Below the pieces are notes generated by a model. That model saw nothing but the letters and a program-made list of their open reading frames with translations. It searched no databases and was not told where the DNA came from. Position numbers and translations under genes: made by a program. Shown piece by piece: positions 49,500 through 56,834 of a stretch of 64,000 nt of DNA. The first letter of the stretch is position 1. The number at the start of each line of letters is the position of its first letter. This DNA is from Rubrivivax sp. (GTDB taxonomy: Bacteria > Pseudomonadota > Gammaproteobacteria > Burkholderiales > Burkholderiaceae_C), in the NCBI GenBank assembly GCA_016719535.1, contig JADJYX010000022.1, forward strand, positions 62,001 to 126,000. The letters run 5' to 3'.

Positions 49500-50498
49500 A
49501 TGACGGCCGTGCCGAACCCTGCTGCAATCGCCCCCGCCTCTGCCGGGTCCCGCGGTCTTCTGGCCGACCACCTGCTGGCCGCCTGGCTGGCCAGCGAAGG
49601 CGGCATGCTGGCGGTCAAGGACACGGCCAGCGGCCGCTACCTGCATGTCGATGCCGCGATGGCGCGATTCATCGGCCGGGCGGCCGCCGAGGTCATCGGC
49701 TGCACCGATGCCGAGTGGTTCGACGGCGCCACCGTGACCGCGCTGCGGGCGGCGGAGCAGACGGCGCTGTCGCAGCCGGCGCCACTGTGGAGCGAGCATC
49801 GTTTCGAATGGCAGGGTCGGGTGCGCGAGTTCAGCGTGCTGCGGGTCGTCGATGGCCAGAACCTGGGCAGCCTGTGGCTGGACCGCGCCGATCAGCGCCA
49901 GCGCGAGCAGCAGTTGCGCATGGCGCTCGACCAGCTCGAACAGCTGCAGCGGGCCAACGCCGAGCTTCGGCGTGAACTGGCCGACCAGGCGCTGCGCGAC
50001 CCCGCCTCGGGCCTCTATACCCGCGCCCACTTCGAGGACCAGTTGCGGCGCGAGACCGATCTGTCGACGCGGGAGCACCGCGAATTTGCGCTCGTGCTGA
50101 TCGAACTCGATCCGCCGGGCGACGCGGTGCAGGCGCTGGGCGACCCGGCGCGGGCGCATGTGCTCGAAGCCCTGGGTCGACTGTTGCGCAGCGGCACGCG
50201 GGCGATGGACGCGTCGTGCCGCTACGACGACAACCGCTTCGCGGTGCTGCTGTCGGGCGTCGGCCTGGCCACCGCGCATGCGCGCATGGAAGGCCTGCGG
50301 CGGCGCTGCGCGACGCAGATCGTGCTGCTGGACGGGCGCGAGCTGGGCTTCACGGTGGCGATGGGCGTGGCCAGCTTCCCGCACACGGCGCAATCGCTGG
50401 CCGGGTTGATGGCCTCGTGCGAAGCCGCGCTGGCCGAGGCGCGCCGCCGCGGCGGCAACCACGTGACGCTGGCCAGCATCCCGCTCGGCAAGCCCTGA
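49500..50498 (+). CDS. PAS-type sensor protein with degenerate GGDEF domain
   Basis: 332 residues. Residues 25-130 look like a PAS domain (GGMLAVKDTASGRYLHVDAAM; IGRAAAEVIGCTDAEWF). A coiled coil follows (about 135-170, QQLRMALDQLEQLQRANAELR), then a diguanylate-cyclase fold from about 175 (DPASGLYTRAHFEDQLRRE). At the catalytic turn the sequence is CRYDDNRFAVLLSG in place of RxGGDEF, so the active loop and metal Glu are lost. It is probably not a cyclase and may bind nucleotide or act as a scaffold. Start chosen at ATG 49500; an in-frame GTG lies at 49458. Confidence 0.82.
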   Translation: MTAVPNPAAIAPASAGSRGLLADHLLAAWLASEGGMLAVKDTASGRYLHVDAAMARFIGRAAAEVIGCTDAEWFDGATVTALRAAEQTALSQPAPLWSEHRFEWQGRVREFSVLRVVDGQNLGSLWLDRADQRQREQQLRMALDQLEQLQRANAELRRELADQALRDPASGLYTRAHFEDQLRRETDLSTREHREFALVLIELDPPGDAVQALGDPARAHVLEALGRLLRSGTRAMDASCRYDDNRFAVLLSGVGLATAHARMEGLRRRCATQIVLLDGRELGFTVAMGVASFPHTAQSLAGLMASCEAALAEARRRGGNHVTLASIPLGKP

Positions 50499-51317
50499 TC
50501 AACTGCGCTGCGATTGCCAGGCCATGTAGGCCGCCAGCCCGAACAGCAGGCAGGCGAACAGCCGCTTGAGCCTGGCGACGTCGGTGCCGTGGGCGACGCG
50601 GGCGCCGATCGGCGCCATCGACACGCTGGCCGCGGCCACGATCACCAGCGCGGGCAGGTAGAGGTAGCCCACGGCCCCCGGCAGCGCGGGCGGCACCGAG
50701 CGGCCGGCGATCAGGTAGCCCACGGTATTGGCCAGCGCGATCGGGAAGCCCAGCGCCGCGCTGGTACCCACGGCCTGCCGGATCGGCACGTTGCACCAGG
50801 TCATGAAGGGCACCGAGACGAAGGCCCCGCCGGCGCCGACCAGCCCCGATACGAGGCCGATGGCGCCACCCACGAGGGTCTGCCCGGCCGGCCCCGGCAT
50901 CTGGCGCGACGGCTTGGGCTTGCGGTCGAGCAGCATCTGCGTGGCCGAAAAGCCGATGAAGAGGGCGAAGAATAGCGCCAGCCCCTGGCCCTTGAGCACC
51001 GCGAACAGCCCGGCACCGGCCAGCAGGCCGCCGCCCACGATGCCCGGCGCCAGCGAGCGCAGCAGGTCCCAGCGCACGGCGCCGCGGGCATGGTGCGCGC
51101 GCACGCTGGACAGCGAGGTGAAGAGGATGCTCGCCATCGAGGTGGCGATGGCCATCTTGACCGCCTGCCCCGGGTCGACGCCACGCGACGCGAGGATCCA
51201 GGTCATGAACGGCACCATCATCATGCCGCCGCCGATGCCCAGCAGTCCGGCCAGAAAACCGGTGACGGTACCGAGCGCGATCAGCTCGACCACGAGCAGC
51301 CAGCCCAGGTCCATCAT
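50499..51317 (-). CDS. TSUP-family (TauE/SafE) membrane permease
   Basis: 272 residues with about eight hydrophobic helices in two similar halves, with FLAGLLGIGGGMMMVPFMTWI near 20 and GLVSGLVGAGGAFVSVPFMTW near 150, the paired G-rich motifs of TauE/SafE permeases that move sulfite, sulfoacetate or sulfonates. Substrate not certain. The stop abuts the stop of the PAS/GGDEF gene with no bases between. ATG at 51317, 13 bases after the EVE-domain gene, so likely cotranscribed. Confidence 0.9.
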   Translation of the reverse strand: MMDLGWLLVVELIALGTVTGFLAGLLGIGGGMMMVPFMTWILASRGVDPGQAVKMAIATSMASILFTSLSSVRAHHARGAVRWDLLRSLAPGIVGGGLLAGAGLFAVLKGQGLALFFALFIGFSATQMLLDRKPKPSRQMPGPAGQTLVGGAIGLVSGLVGAGGAFVSVPFMTWCNVPIRQAVGTSAALGFPIALANTVGYLIAGRSVPPALPGAVGYLYLPALVIVAAASVSMAPIGARVAHGTDVARLKRLFACLLFGLAAYMAWQSQRS

Positions 51318-51330
51318 GAGGCAGCGACCT

Positions 51331-51795
51331 TCACCGGCCGAGCAACGCGAGCACTGCGCGCCATTCGTCGTCGGTCACCGGCGTGATCGACAGCCGGTTG
51401 CCCCGCTGCAGCACGCGCATCGTGGCCAGGGTGGGCGCGGTGCGCATCTCGCGCAGGCCGAGCAGGCGCGTCTTGCGCACCAGCCGCACCGGGATCTGCA
51501 GCCAGCGCGGGTTGCCGGGCGACGACTTCGGGTCGTGGTAAGGGCTTGCCGGGTCGAACTGCGTCGCATCGGCCGTGGGGCCGCCGGCGATCTCGGCCAG
51601 GCCGGCGATGCCGGGCTCGGCACACGACGAGTGGTAGAAGAGCACGCCGTCGCCCGGCCGCATGTCGTCGCGCATGAAATTGCGCGCCTGGTGGTTGCGC
51701 ACGCCGGTCCATGGCAGCACCTGGCCCGGGGTGCGGGCGAGGTCGTCGATCGAGGCCTCGTCGGGTTCGCTCTTCATCAGCCAGTGGCGGGGCAT
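51331..51795 (-). CDS. EVE-domain protein
   Basis: 154 residues of the PUA-like EVE fold, thought to read modified nucleotides: MPRHWLMKSEPDEASIDDLA, LPWTGVRNHQARNFMRDDMRPGD, VLFYHSSC, and DVRLVRK-type strand. Related proteins are often linked to thymocyte-protein-type modified-base reading. Lies directly downstream of 6S RNA, as does the corresponding gene in other betaproteobacteria. ATG at 51795. Confidence 0.92.
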   Translation of the reverse strand: MPRHWLMKSEPDEASIDDLARTPGQVLPWTGVRNHQARNFMRDDMRPGDGVLFYHSSCAEPGIAGLAEIAGGPTADATQFDPASPYHDPKSSPGNPRWLQIPVRLVRKTRLLGLREMRTAPTLATMRVLQRGNRLSITPVTDDEWRAVLALLGR

Positions 51796-51814
51796 CGGAT
51801 GCGAGCGGGCGTGG

Positions 51815-51978
51815 GTCGAGGCCGAGGAAGAAGATGTCCGCCGTGCACCGGGGTCGCATCCCTGAACCTTCAGCAGGAGGATCAGGTGGGCGAGGTCAGC
51901 AAGGCTTCGGGTTCATCTGACGCGAGACGCTCACACCAGCCGAGCGATATTCCAAGCCCTGCTCAATGAGCATCGGAA
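51815..51978 (-). ncRNA. ssrS: 6S RNA (ssrS)
   Basis: A minus-strand, gene-free stretch directly downstream of zapA, the conserved position of ssrS. The transcript contains GGAAUAUCGCUCGG, the 3' landmarks GGUUCAGGG and GGCGGACAUC, and complementary GAUG/CAUC ends, which match the closing and central-bubble elements of proteobacterial 6S RNA. It binds sigma-70 RNA polymerase in stationary phase. A good promoter precedes it (51985-52013). The 5' end is estimated at 7 bases after the -10; the 3' end is approximate. Confidence 0.82.
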
Positions 51979-51984
51979 CAAGGA

Positions 51985-52013
51985 ATTAAAGACCCGCGAC
52001 ACACGACGGACAA
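51985..52013 (-). promoter_or_regulatory. Promoter of 6S RNA
   Basis: On the minus strand TTGTCC (52008-52013) and TTTAAT (51985-51990) are spaced by exactly 17 bases. It lies between zapA and 6S RNA. Confidence 0.75.
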
Positions 52014-52056
52014 TCACATTCTAGGGCCGGGCACAAAGGCCCGCCGCGGCCTGATG

Positions 52057-52404
52057 TCACAGCAACTGACCATCGTCGCCCAGCGCCGCGTCGACGCGCT
52101 GCAGCAGGCCGTCGAGGTCGATGCCGGCGCCGTCTGCGCCATCGGCGCCCGCGGTCCGCTTCTCGTGCGCCGCAGGCGCTGCCGGCGCAGTCGGCCCGCG
52201 CGCCGCGGCCTCGGCCAGCAGGTAGGCCAGGTTCAGCGCCGCCAGCACCGCGATGCGCTCGCGTGCCTTGACCTTGCCGCTGTCGCGGATGGTCGACATC
52301 TCCTTGTCGACGCTGGCCACGGCCTGCGCGAGCAGGGCCTCGCCACCCTCGGGGCAGCCGAGGATGTAGCCGTGACCCATGATGGTGACCTCGACCTGCT
52401 TCAC
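52057..52404 (-). CDS. zapA: Cell-division protein ZapA
   Basis: Stabilises FtsZ bundles at midcell. 115 residues: MKQVEVTIMGHGYILGCPEG at the N-terminus, the conserved globular head, then a helical coiled-coil region (VKARERIAVLAALNLAYLLAEA). A C-terminal Ala/Gly/Asp-rich segment is extra. ATGA overlap with the upstream zapB-like gene. Directly followed by 6S RNA on the same strand. Confidence 0.92.
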   Translation of the reverse strand: MKQVEVTIMGHGYILGCPEGGEALLAQAVASVDKEMSTIRDSGKVKARERIAVLAALNLAYLLAEAAARGPTAPAAPAAHEKRTAGADGADGAGIDLDGLLQRVDAALGDDGQLL

Positions 52405-52619
52405 GGGCGCGCCTCCGGGCTGCTGCCGCCGTCGGCCGGCAACCGGGCCAGCAGCGCGTCGATGCGCGCGCGTGCCGCCGCCAGGCGCGACTTCAGGCTG
52501 TCGCGCTCTGCCGTGACCGCCTGCAACTGCTGCGCCATCAGCTGGCTGGTGCGCTTGAGCTCCTCGTGGCGCAGCACGAGGCGGTCCACGCGCTCGGCAA
52601 GGTCATGCAGCTTGGTCAT
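52401..52619 (-). CDS. ZapB-like coiled-coil protein (TIGR02449)
   Basis: 72 residues, almost wholly coiled coil (LAERVDRLVLRHEELKRTSQ; VTAERDSLKSRLAAARARID), of the TIGR02449 family found next to zapA in proteobacteria. Likely a small division-associated coiled coil; a direct ZapB role is not proven. Its stop overlaps the zapA start by 4 bases. Confidence 0.82.
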   Translation of the reverse strand: MTKLHDLAERVDRLVLRHEELKRTSQLMAQQLQAVTAERDSLKSRLAAARARIDALLARLPADGGSSPEARP

Positions 52620-52646
52620 GGGCAGTCCGGCAGGCCGTTGGCACAG

Positions 52647-53285
52647 TCACGCCGATTGTAGGTGTCGCCCCTGGTCGCACCAGGCGCGTACGCTGCAGCG
52701 GTCGCACTGCGGCTTGCGGGCCTGGCAGACATAACGGCCGTGCAGGATCAGCCAGTGGTGGGCATGCACCCGGTATTTCGGCGGCACCCGTCGCAGCAGG
52801 GCCTCCTCGACGTCGAGGGGGTTGCGCCCCGGCGCCAGGCCCGTGCGGTTGGCAACGCGGAAGATGTGCGTGTCGACCGCCATCGTCGGTTCGCCGAAGG
52901 CGACGTTGAGCACGACGTTGGCGGTCTTGCGGCCGACGCCGGGCAAGGCTTGCAGCGCCTGGCGCGTGCGCGGCACTTCGCCGCCGTGCTGCTCGACCAG
53001 GATGCGGCAGGTCTCCAGCAGGTTCTTCGCCTTGGTGCGGTACAGGCCGATGCTGCGGATCGACTCCGTCACGCGGTCGAGTCCGAGGTCGAGCATGGCC
53101 TTTGGGCTGGGCGCCAGCGCAAACAGCCGCCGCGTGGCCTTGTTGACGCTGACATCGGTGGCCTGCGCCGACAGCAGCACCGCGGCCAGCAGCTCGAACA
53201 CGCTGGTGTAGGCGAGTTCGGTCTGCGGCCGCGGGTTGGCCGCAGCCAGCGTGGCGAAGAAGGACTCGATGTCGGCGGGCGTCAT
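52647..53285 (-). CDS. nth: Endonuclease III
   Basis: Base-excision DNA glycosylase/AP lyase for oxidised pyrimidines. 212 residues: helix-hairpin-helix LPGVGRKTANVV near 115 with the catalytic Lys, VDTHIFRVANR with the catalytic Asp, and the [4Fe-4S] cluster CQARKPQCDRCSVRAWC (C-x6-C-x2-C-x5-C). Complete. Overlaps rnfB by 4 bases (ATGA), a linkage conserved in betaproteobacteria. Confidence 0.96.
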   Translation of the reverse strand: MTPADIESFFATLAAANPRPQTELAYTSVFELLAAVLLSAQATDVSVNKATRRLFALAPSPKAMLDLGLDRVTESIRSIGLYRTKAKNLLETCRILVEQHGGEVPRTRQALQALPGVGRKTANVVLNVAFGEPTMAVDTHIFRVANRTGLAPGRNPLDVEEALLRRVPPKYRVHAHHWLILHGRYVCQARKPQCDRCSVRAWCDQGRHLQSA

Positions 53286-53947
53286 CCTCGGGGGGGCGGT
53301 TCGTCGCGGCGGGCGCGGGCGCGCTGCAGGGCGGCCTCGATGACGGCGCGCTTGGCCTCGATCATCGCCGGGTCGGTGAGCTGCGTCTGCGCCGGCAGGT
53401 CGGCCAGCTTGGCCGCGGCCTTGGCGGCCAGGCGCTCGTCGTTCTCGCGCCGGTCACGCTCGATGCGCCAGCGGTGGAACGCATAGCGCTCGCGCGCCTC
53501 TTCGGCCTGTGCCGGGCTCCAGGCCTGCCAGCCGGTGCGCTCGCCCGTCACCGGCACCATCGCGATGCAGTCCACCGGGCAGGCCGGCACGCACAGTTCG
53601 CAGCCGGTGCAGGGGGCGTCGATCACCGTGTGCATGCGCTTGGACGCGCCGACGATGCAGTCCACCGGGCAGGCCTTGATGCACAGCGTGCAGCCGATGC
53701 ACCACGCTTCGTCGATGACCGCCAGCGCACGCGGGCCTTCGCGGCCGCGCGTTGAGTCCAGTGGCGGCGGTGGTCGTCCGACCAGAGCCGCCAGACGCTG
53801 CACGCCTTCGGCGCCGCCGGGCGGGCAGCGGTTGATGTCGGCCTCGCCGGCGGCCATGGCCTGGGCGTAGGCACGGCAATCGGGGTAGCCGCAGCGCGTG
53901 CATTGCGTCTGCGGCAGCGCGGCGTCCAGCGCCGCCGCCAGGGCCAT
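53282..53947 (-). CDS. rnfB: RnfB-type ferredoxin subunit
   Basis: 221 residues. N-terminal Fe-S domain LPQTQCTRCGYPDCRAYAQA and RCPPGG near 10-45 (C-x2-C-x4-C-...-C), then two [4Fe-4S] ferredoxin motifs CIGCTLCIKACPVDCI and CTGCELCVPACPVDCI (about 85-140). The rest is a charged helical tail. No other rnf/rsx genes are near; betaproteobacteria commonly have this solitary RnfB with nth. The hydrophobic N-terminal anchor of Rnf RnfB is absent, so it is probably soluble. A GTG at 53971 would add 8 residues; ATG 53947 begins in the family manner. Confidence 0.88.
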   Translation of the reverse strand: MALAAALDAALPQTQCTRCGYPDCRAYAQAMAAGEADINRCPPGGAEGVQRLAALVGRPPPPLDSTRGREGPRALAVIDEAWCIGCTLCIKACPVDCIVGASKRMHTVIDAPCTGCELCVPACPVDCIAMVPVTGERTGWQAWSPAQAEEARERYAFHRWRIERDRRENDERLAAKAAAKLADLPAQTQLTDPAMIEAKRAVIEAALQRARARRDEPPPRG

Positions 53948-53978
53948 CAGGGGCGTATCGGTGCCGGGCACCGTGGCG

Positions 53979-55262
53979 TCACTTCACGCGGCGCACGGCC
54001 TGGCCGGTGGCAGCGACCGCGGCCTGGTTGTGGCGCGCGATGAAGCTGCGCACCTCGGGGTAGACCACCTCGCGCCAGCGGCGGCCCGAGAAGATGCCGT
54101 AGTGGCCCGCGCCCTGGACGTCGATGTGGAACTGGCGGTTCTTCGGGATGCCGGTGCACAGGTCGTGCGCGGCGCGCGTCTGGCCGGCGCCCGAGATGTC
54201 GTCGAGTTCGCCCTCGATCGTCAGCAGCGCCGTGGTGGTGATGTCCTGCGGCTGCACCAGTTCGCCACGCACGCGCCAGGTGCCGTTGACGAGGGCGAAG
54301 TCCTGGAACACCGTCTTGATGGTGTCGAGGTAGTACTCGGCCGGCATGTCGAGCACGGCGTTGTACTCGTCGTAGAACTGGCGGTGTGCCTCGGCGCTGT
54401 CGTCGTCGCCGCGGATCAGGTCGAGGAAGTAGTCGTAGTGCGAGCTGAGGTGGCGGTCGGGGTTCATCGCCACGAAGCCCGTGTGCTGCAGAAAGCCCGG
54501 GTAGACGCGACGGCCGGCGCCGGGATAGTTGTGCGGCACGCGGTAGATGACGTTGTTCTCGAACCAGCCGTGGCTCTTGTTCATCGCCAGGTTGTTGACG
54601 GCCGTGGGGCTGCGGCGGGCGTCGATCGGGCCGCCCATCATCGTCATCGTGCGCGGCGTGAATTCGCCGCCGCTGGCCAGCAGCGACACCGCCGCCAGCA
54701 CCGGCACCGTGGGCTGGCAGACCGAGATCACATGGGCATCGGGGCCGAGCAGGCGGATGAACTCCTGCACGTAGCCGACGTAGTCGTCGAGGTGGAAGGC
54801 GCCTTCCTCGAGCGGCACCATGCGCGCGTCGGTCCAGTCGGTGATGAAGACCTTGTGGTCATGCAGCAGGCTCTTGACGGTGTCGCGCAGCAGCGTGCTG
54901 TGGTGACCCGACAGCGGTGCCACCACCAGCACGGCGGGCTGGGACTTCATGACCTCCAGCGCCTTCGGGTTGTCGGTGAAGCGCTTGAAGCGCAGCAGCC
55001 GGCAAAACGGCTTCTTCGCTGCCACCTGTTCCTGCACCGCCACCTCGACGCCGTTGACGGTGGCGCTGGTGATGCCGAACGGGGGCTTCTCGTATTCCTT
55101 GGCCAGCCGGTGCATGAGGTCGAAGCTGGCCGAGATGCGCTGGGCCCATGGCGTATGGGCAAAGGGCGAGAGCGGGTGGTCGTAGAGCTTGGCCGACGCG
55201 CTGGCGAATTCCGAGAACGGCGCCATCAGGGCGCGCTGGGTTTCATAGATCTGGTAGAGCAT
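53979..55262 (-). CDS. phaZ: Intracellular polyhydroxyalkanoate depolymerase
   Basis: Breaks down stored PHB granules. 427 residues: MLYQIYETQRALMAPFSEFA at the N-terminus, a domain with VVAPLSGHHSTLLRDTVK, and the nucleophile VISVCQPTVPVLAA with Cys in place of Ser, typical of the PhaZ1-type intracellular enzymes. GIFSGRRWR and a catalytic His near the C-terminus (GAGHYGIFSG). The upstream sequence has a candidate PhaR site. Organism therefore can probably store PHA. Confidence 0.95.
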   Translation of the reverse strand: MLYQIYETQRALMAPFSEFASASAKLYDHPLSPFAHTPWAQRISASFDLMHRLAKEYEKPPFGITSATVNGVEVAVQEQVAAKKPFCRLLRFKRFTDNPKALEVMKSQPAVLVVAPLSGHHSTLLRDTVKSLLHDHKVFITDWTDARMVPLEEGAFHLDDYVGYVQEFIRLLGPDAHVISVCQPTVPVLAAVSLLASGGEFTPRTMTMMGGPIDARRSPTAVNNLAMNKSHGWFENNVIYRVPHNYPGAGRRVYPGFLQHTGFVAMNPDRHLSSHYDYFLDLIRGDDDSAEAHRQFYDEYNAVLDMPAEYYLDTIKTVFQDFALVNGTWRVRGELVQPQDITTTALLTIEGELDDISGAGQTRAAHDLCTGIPKNRQFHIDVQGAGHYGIFSGRRWREVVYPEVRSFIARHNQAAVAATGQAVRRVK

Positions 55263-55343
55263 TCACTGACTCCAAGGCTGCGGCGGGCCGATCCCGGATG
55301 ATGATCGTGCAGACCTGCGATCAGGCTGACAATCCGGCATCTT

Positions 55344-55359
55344 TTGTGCACTGCAGCAA
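55344..55359. promoter_or_regulatory. Candidate PhaR-type operator upstream of phaZ
   Basis: TTGTGCACTGCAGCAA is an imperfect palindrome of TGC/GCA blocks, like the sequences described for PHA-regulator binding upstream of phasin and PHA genes in related bacteria. It is in an AT-richer pocket 82 bases upstream of the phaZ start. No direct evidence. Confidence 0.35.
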
Positions 55360-55478
55360 ATATACGACTGTCTGGCCACATCGTGGCGGCAGTCGGGATT
55401 CGGCGAATGGGCGAAAACGCCGACATCAGCGGCTCAAATGCCGTCCTCTGTCTCGCAGGCGACACCTGATGGCAGTTC

Positions 55479-56688
55479 TCACATCAGCCTGGCCAGCGCC
55501 GCGACGACGGCATCGATGTTGCGGCTGTTGATGGCTGCCACGCAGATGCGTCCCGGAATCGACACCATAGACGCCGAATTCGCTGCGCAGGCGCTGCATC
55601 TGCTCCTTGGACAACCCCGAGTAGCTGAACATGCCCTTCTGGCGCGTGATGTAGGAGAGGTCACCCTTGACCCCCGCGGCCTGCAACCGGGCCACCAGCG
55701 CCTGCCGGGTGGCGCGGATGCGCTCGCGCATGCCGGCCAGTTCGTCCTCCCACATCGCGCGCAGCGCCGGCGTCGTCAGCACCGTGGCCACGATATGGGC
55801 ACCAAAGGTCGGCGGGTTGGAATAATTGGTGCGGATGACGATCTTCAACTGCGACAGCACGCGCGCTGCCTCGTCCTTGTCGCCGCAGACGACGCTGAGC
55901 GCACCGACGCGCTCGCCATAGAGCGAGAAGCTCTTCGAGAACGAGGTCGAGACGAAGAAGCGCACGCCGGCATCGACGAAGGGCTGGATCACCGCGCCGT
56001 CCTCGGCAATGCCCTCGCCGAAGCCCTGGTAGGCCATGTCGAGGAAGGCGACCAGCTCGCGCGCCTGCACGACCTTCACCACCTCGGCCCATTGCGCGGG
56101 CGTGAGGTCGCAGCCGGTGGGGTTGTGGCAGCAGGCGTGCAGCACGACGATGGTGCCCGCCGGTGCGGCCTGCAGCGCGGCCAGCATGTCGGCCACGCGC
56201 ACGCCGCGCGTGGCGGCGTCGTAATAGGGGTAGGTCTCGACCGTGAAGCCGGCGTTGCTGAAGAGGGCGCGGTGGTTTTCCCAGCTGGGGTCGCTGATCA
56301 GCACCTTGGCGTCGGGTTCGACGCGCTTGAGAAAATCGGCGCCGACCTTGAGGCCGCCGGTGCCGCCCAGGGCCTGTACGGTGGCCACGCGGCCCGCGGC
56401 CAGCAGCGGCGACTGCGGGCCGAAGACCAGGCCCTGCACCGCCTTGTCGTAGGCCGCGATGCCGTCGATGGGCAGATAGCCCCTGGCCTTGGGAGCGGCG
56501 AGCAGTTGCTGCTCGGCCGCGGCCACGCATTTCAGCACCGGCAGCTTGCCCTCGTCGTCGAAATAGACACCCACGCCCAGATTGACCTTGGCCGGGTTCG
56601 GGTCGGCGGCAAACTGCTCGTTGAGGCCGAGGATGGGGTCGCGCGGCGCCATTTCGACGGCGGCGAACAAGGAGGCGGAAGCGGTCAT
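55479..56688 (-). pseudogene. tyrB: Aromatic/aspartate aminotransferase (class I), frameshifted near C-terminus
   Basis: PLP enzyme for transfer of amino groups from aromatic or acidic amino acids. ATG at 56688 gives MTASASLFAAVEMAPRDPIL, then HNPTGCDLTPAQW, STSFSKSFSLYGERVGAL (PLP Lys). At VYGVDSG the frame turns to THLRGSHQQ, whereas a second frame supplies RICVAAINSRNIDAVVAALA and the normal end. One extra base at about 55551 explains this; the span is 1210 bases (3n+1). As the break is within the last 30 codons and sequence is otherwise perfect, sequencing error is plausible. Confidence 0.87.
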
Positions 56689-56834
56689 CGGGCGGTCCTG
56701 GAGGCGGGGGTTCTGCGAGCGGGCGCGGTCACGGCAGCGGCCGTCGGCGGCTTGCGCTACGCTCATCGGCTGGTCCCAGCGGGAAGCCCCGGCTGGAGCC
56801 CTTCATTCTAAGTTGGACCTCAGGGATTGCCCGC

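Noticed and set aside
56689..56834. Search for a LexA box before uvrB
   Set aside because: No CTGT-N8-ACAG sequence is present in this gap, so SOS control of uvrB is not claimed.
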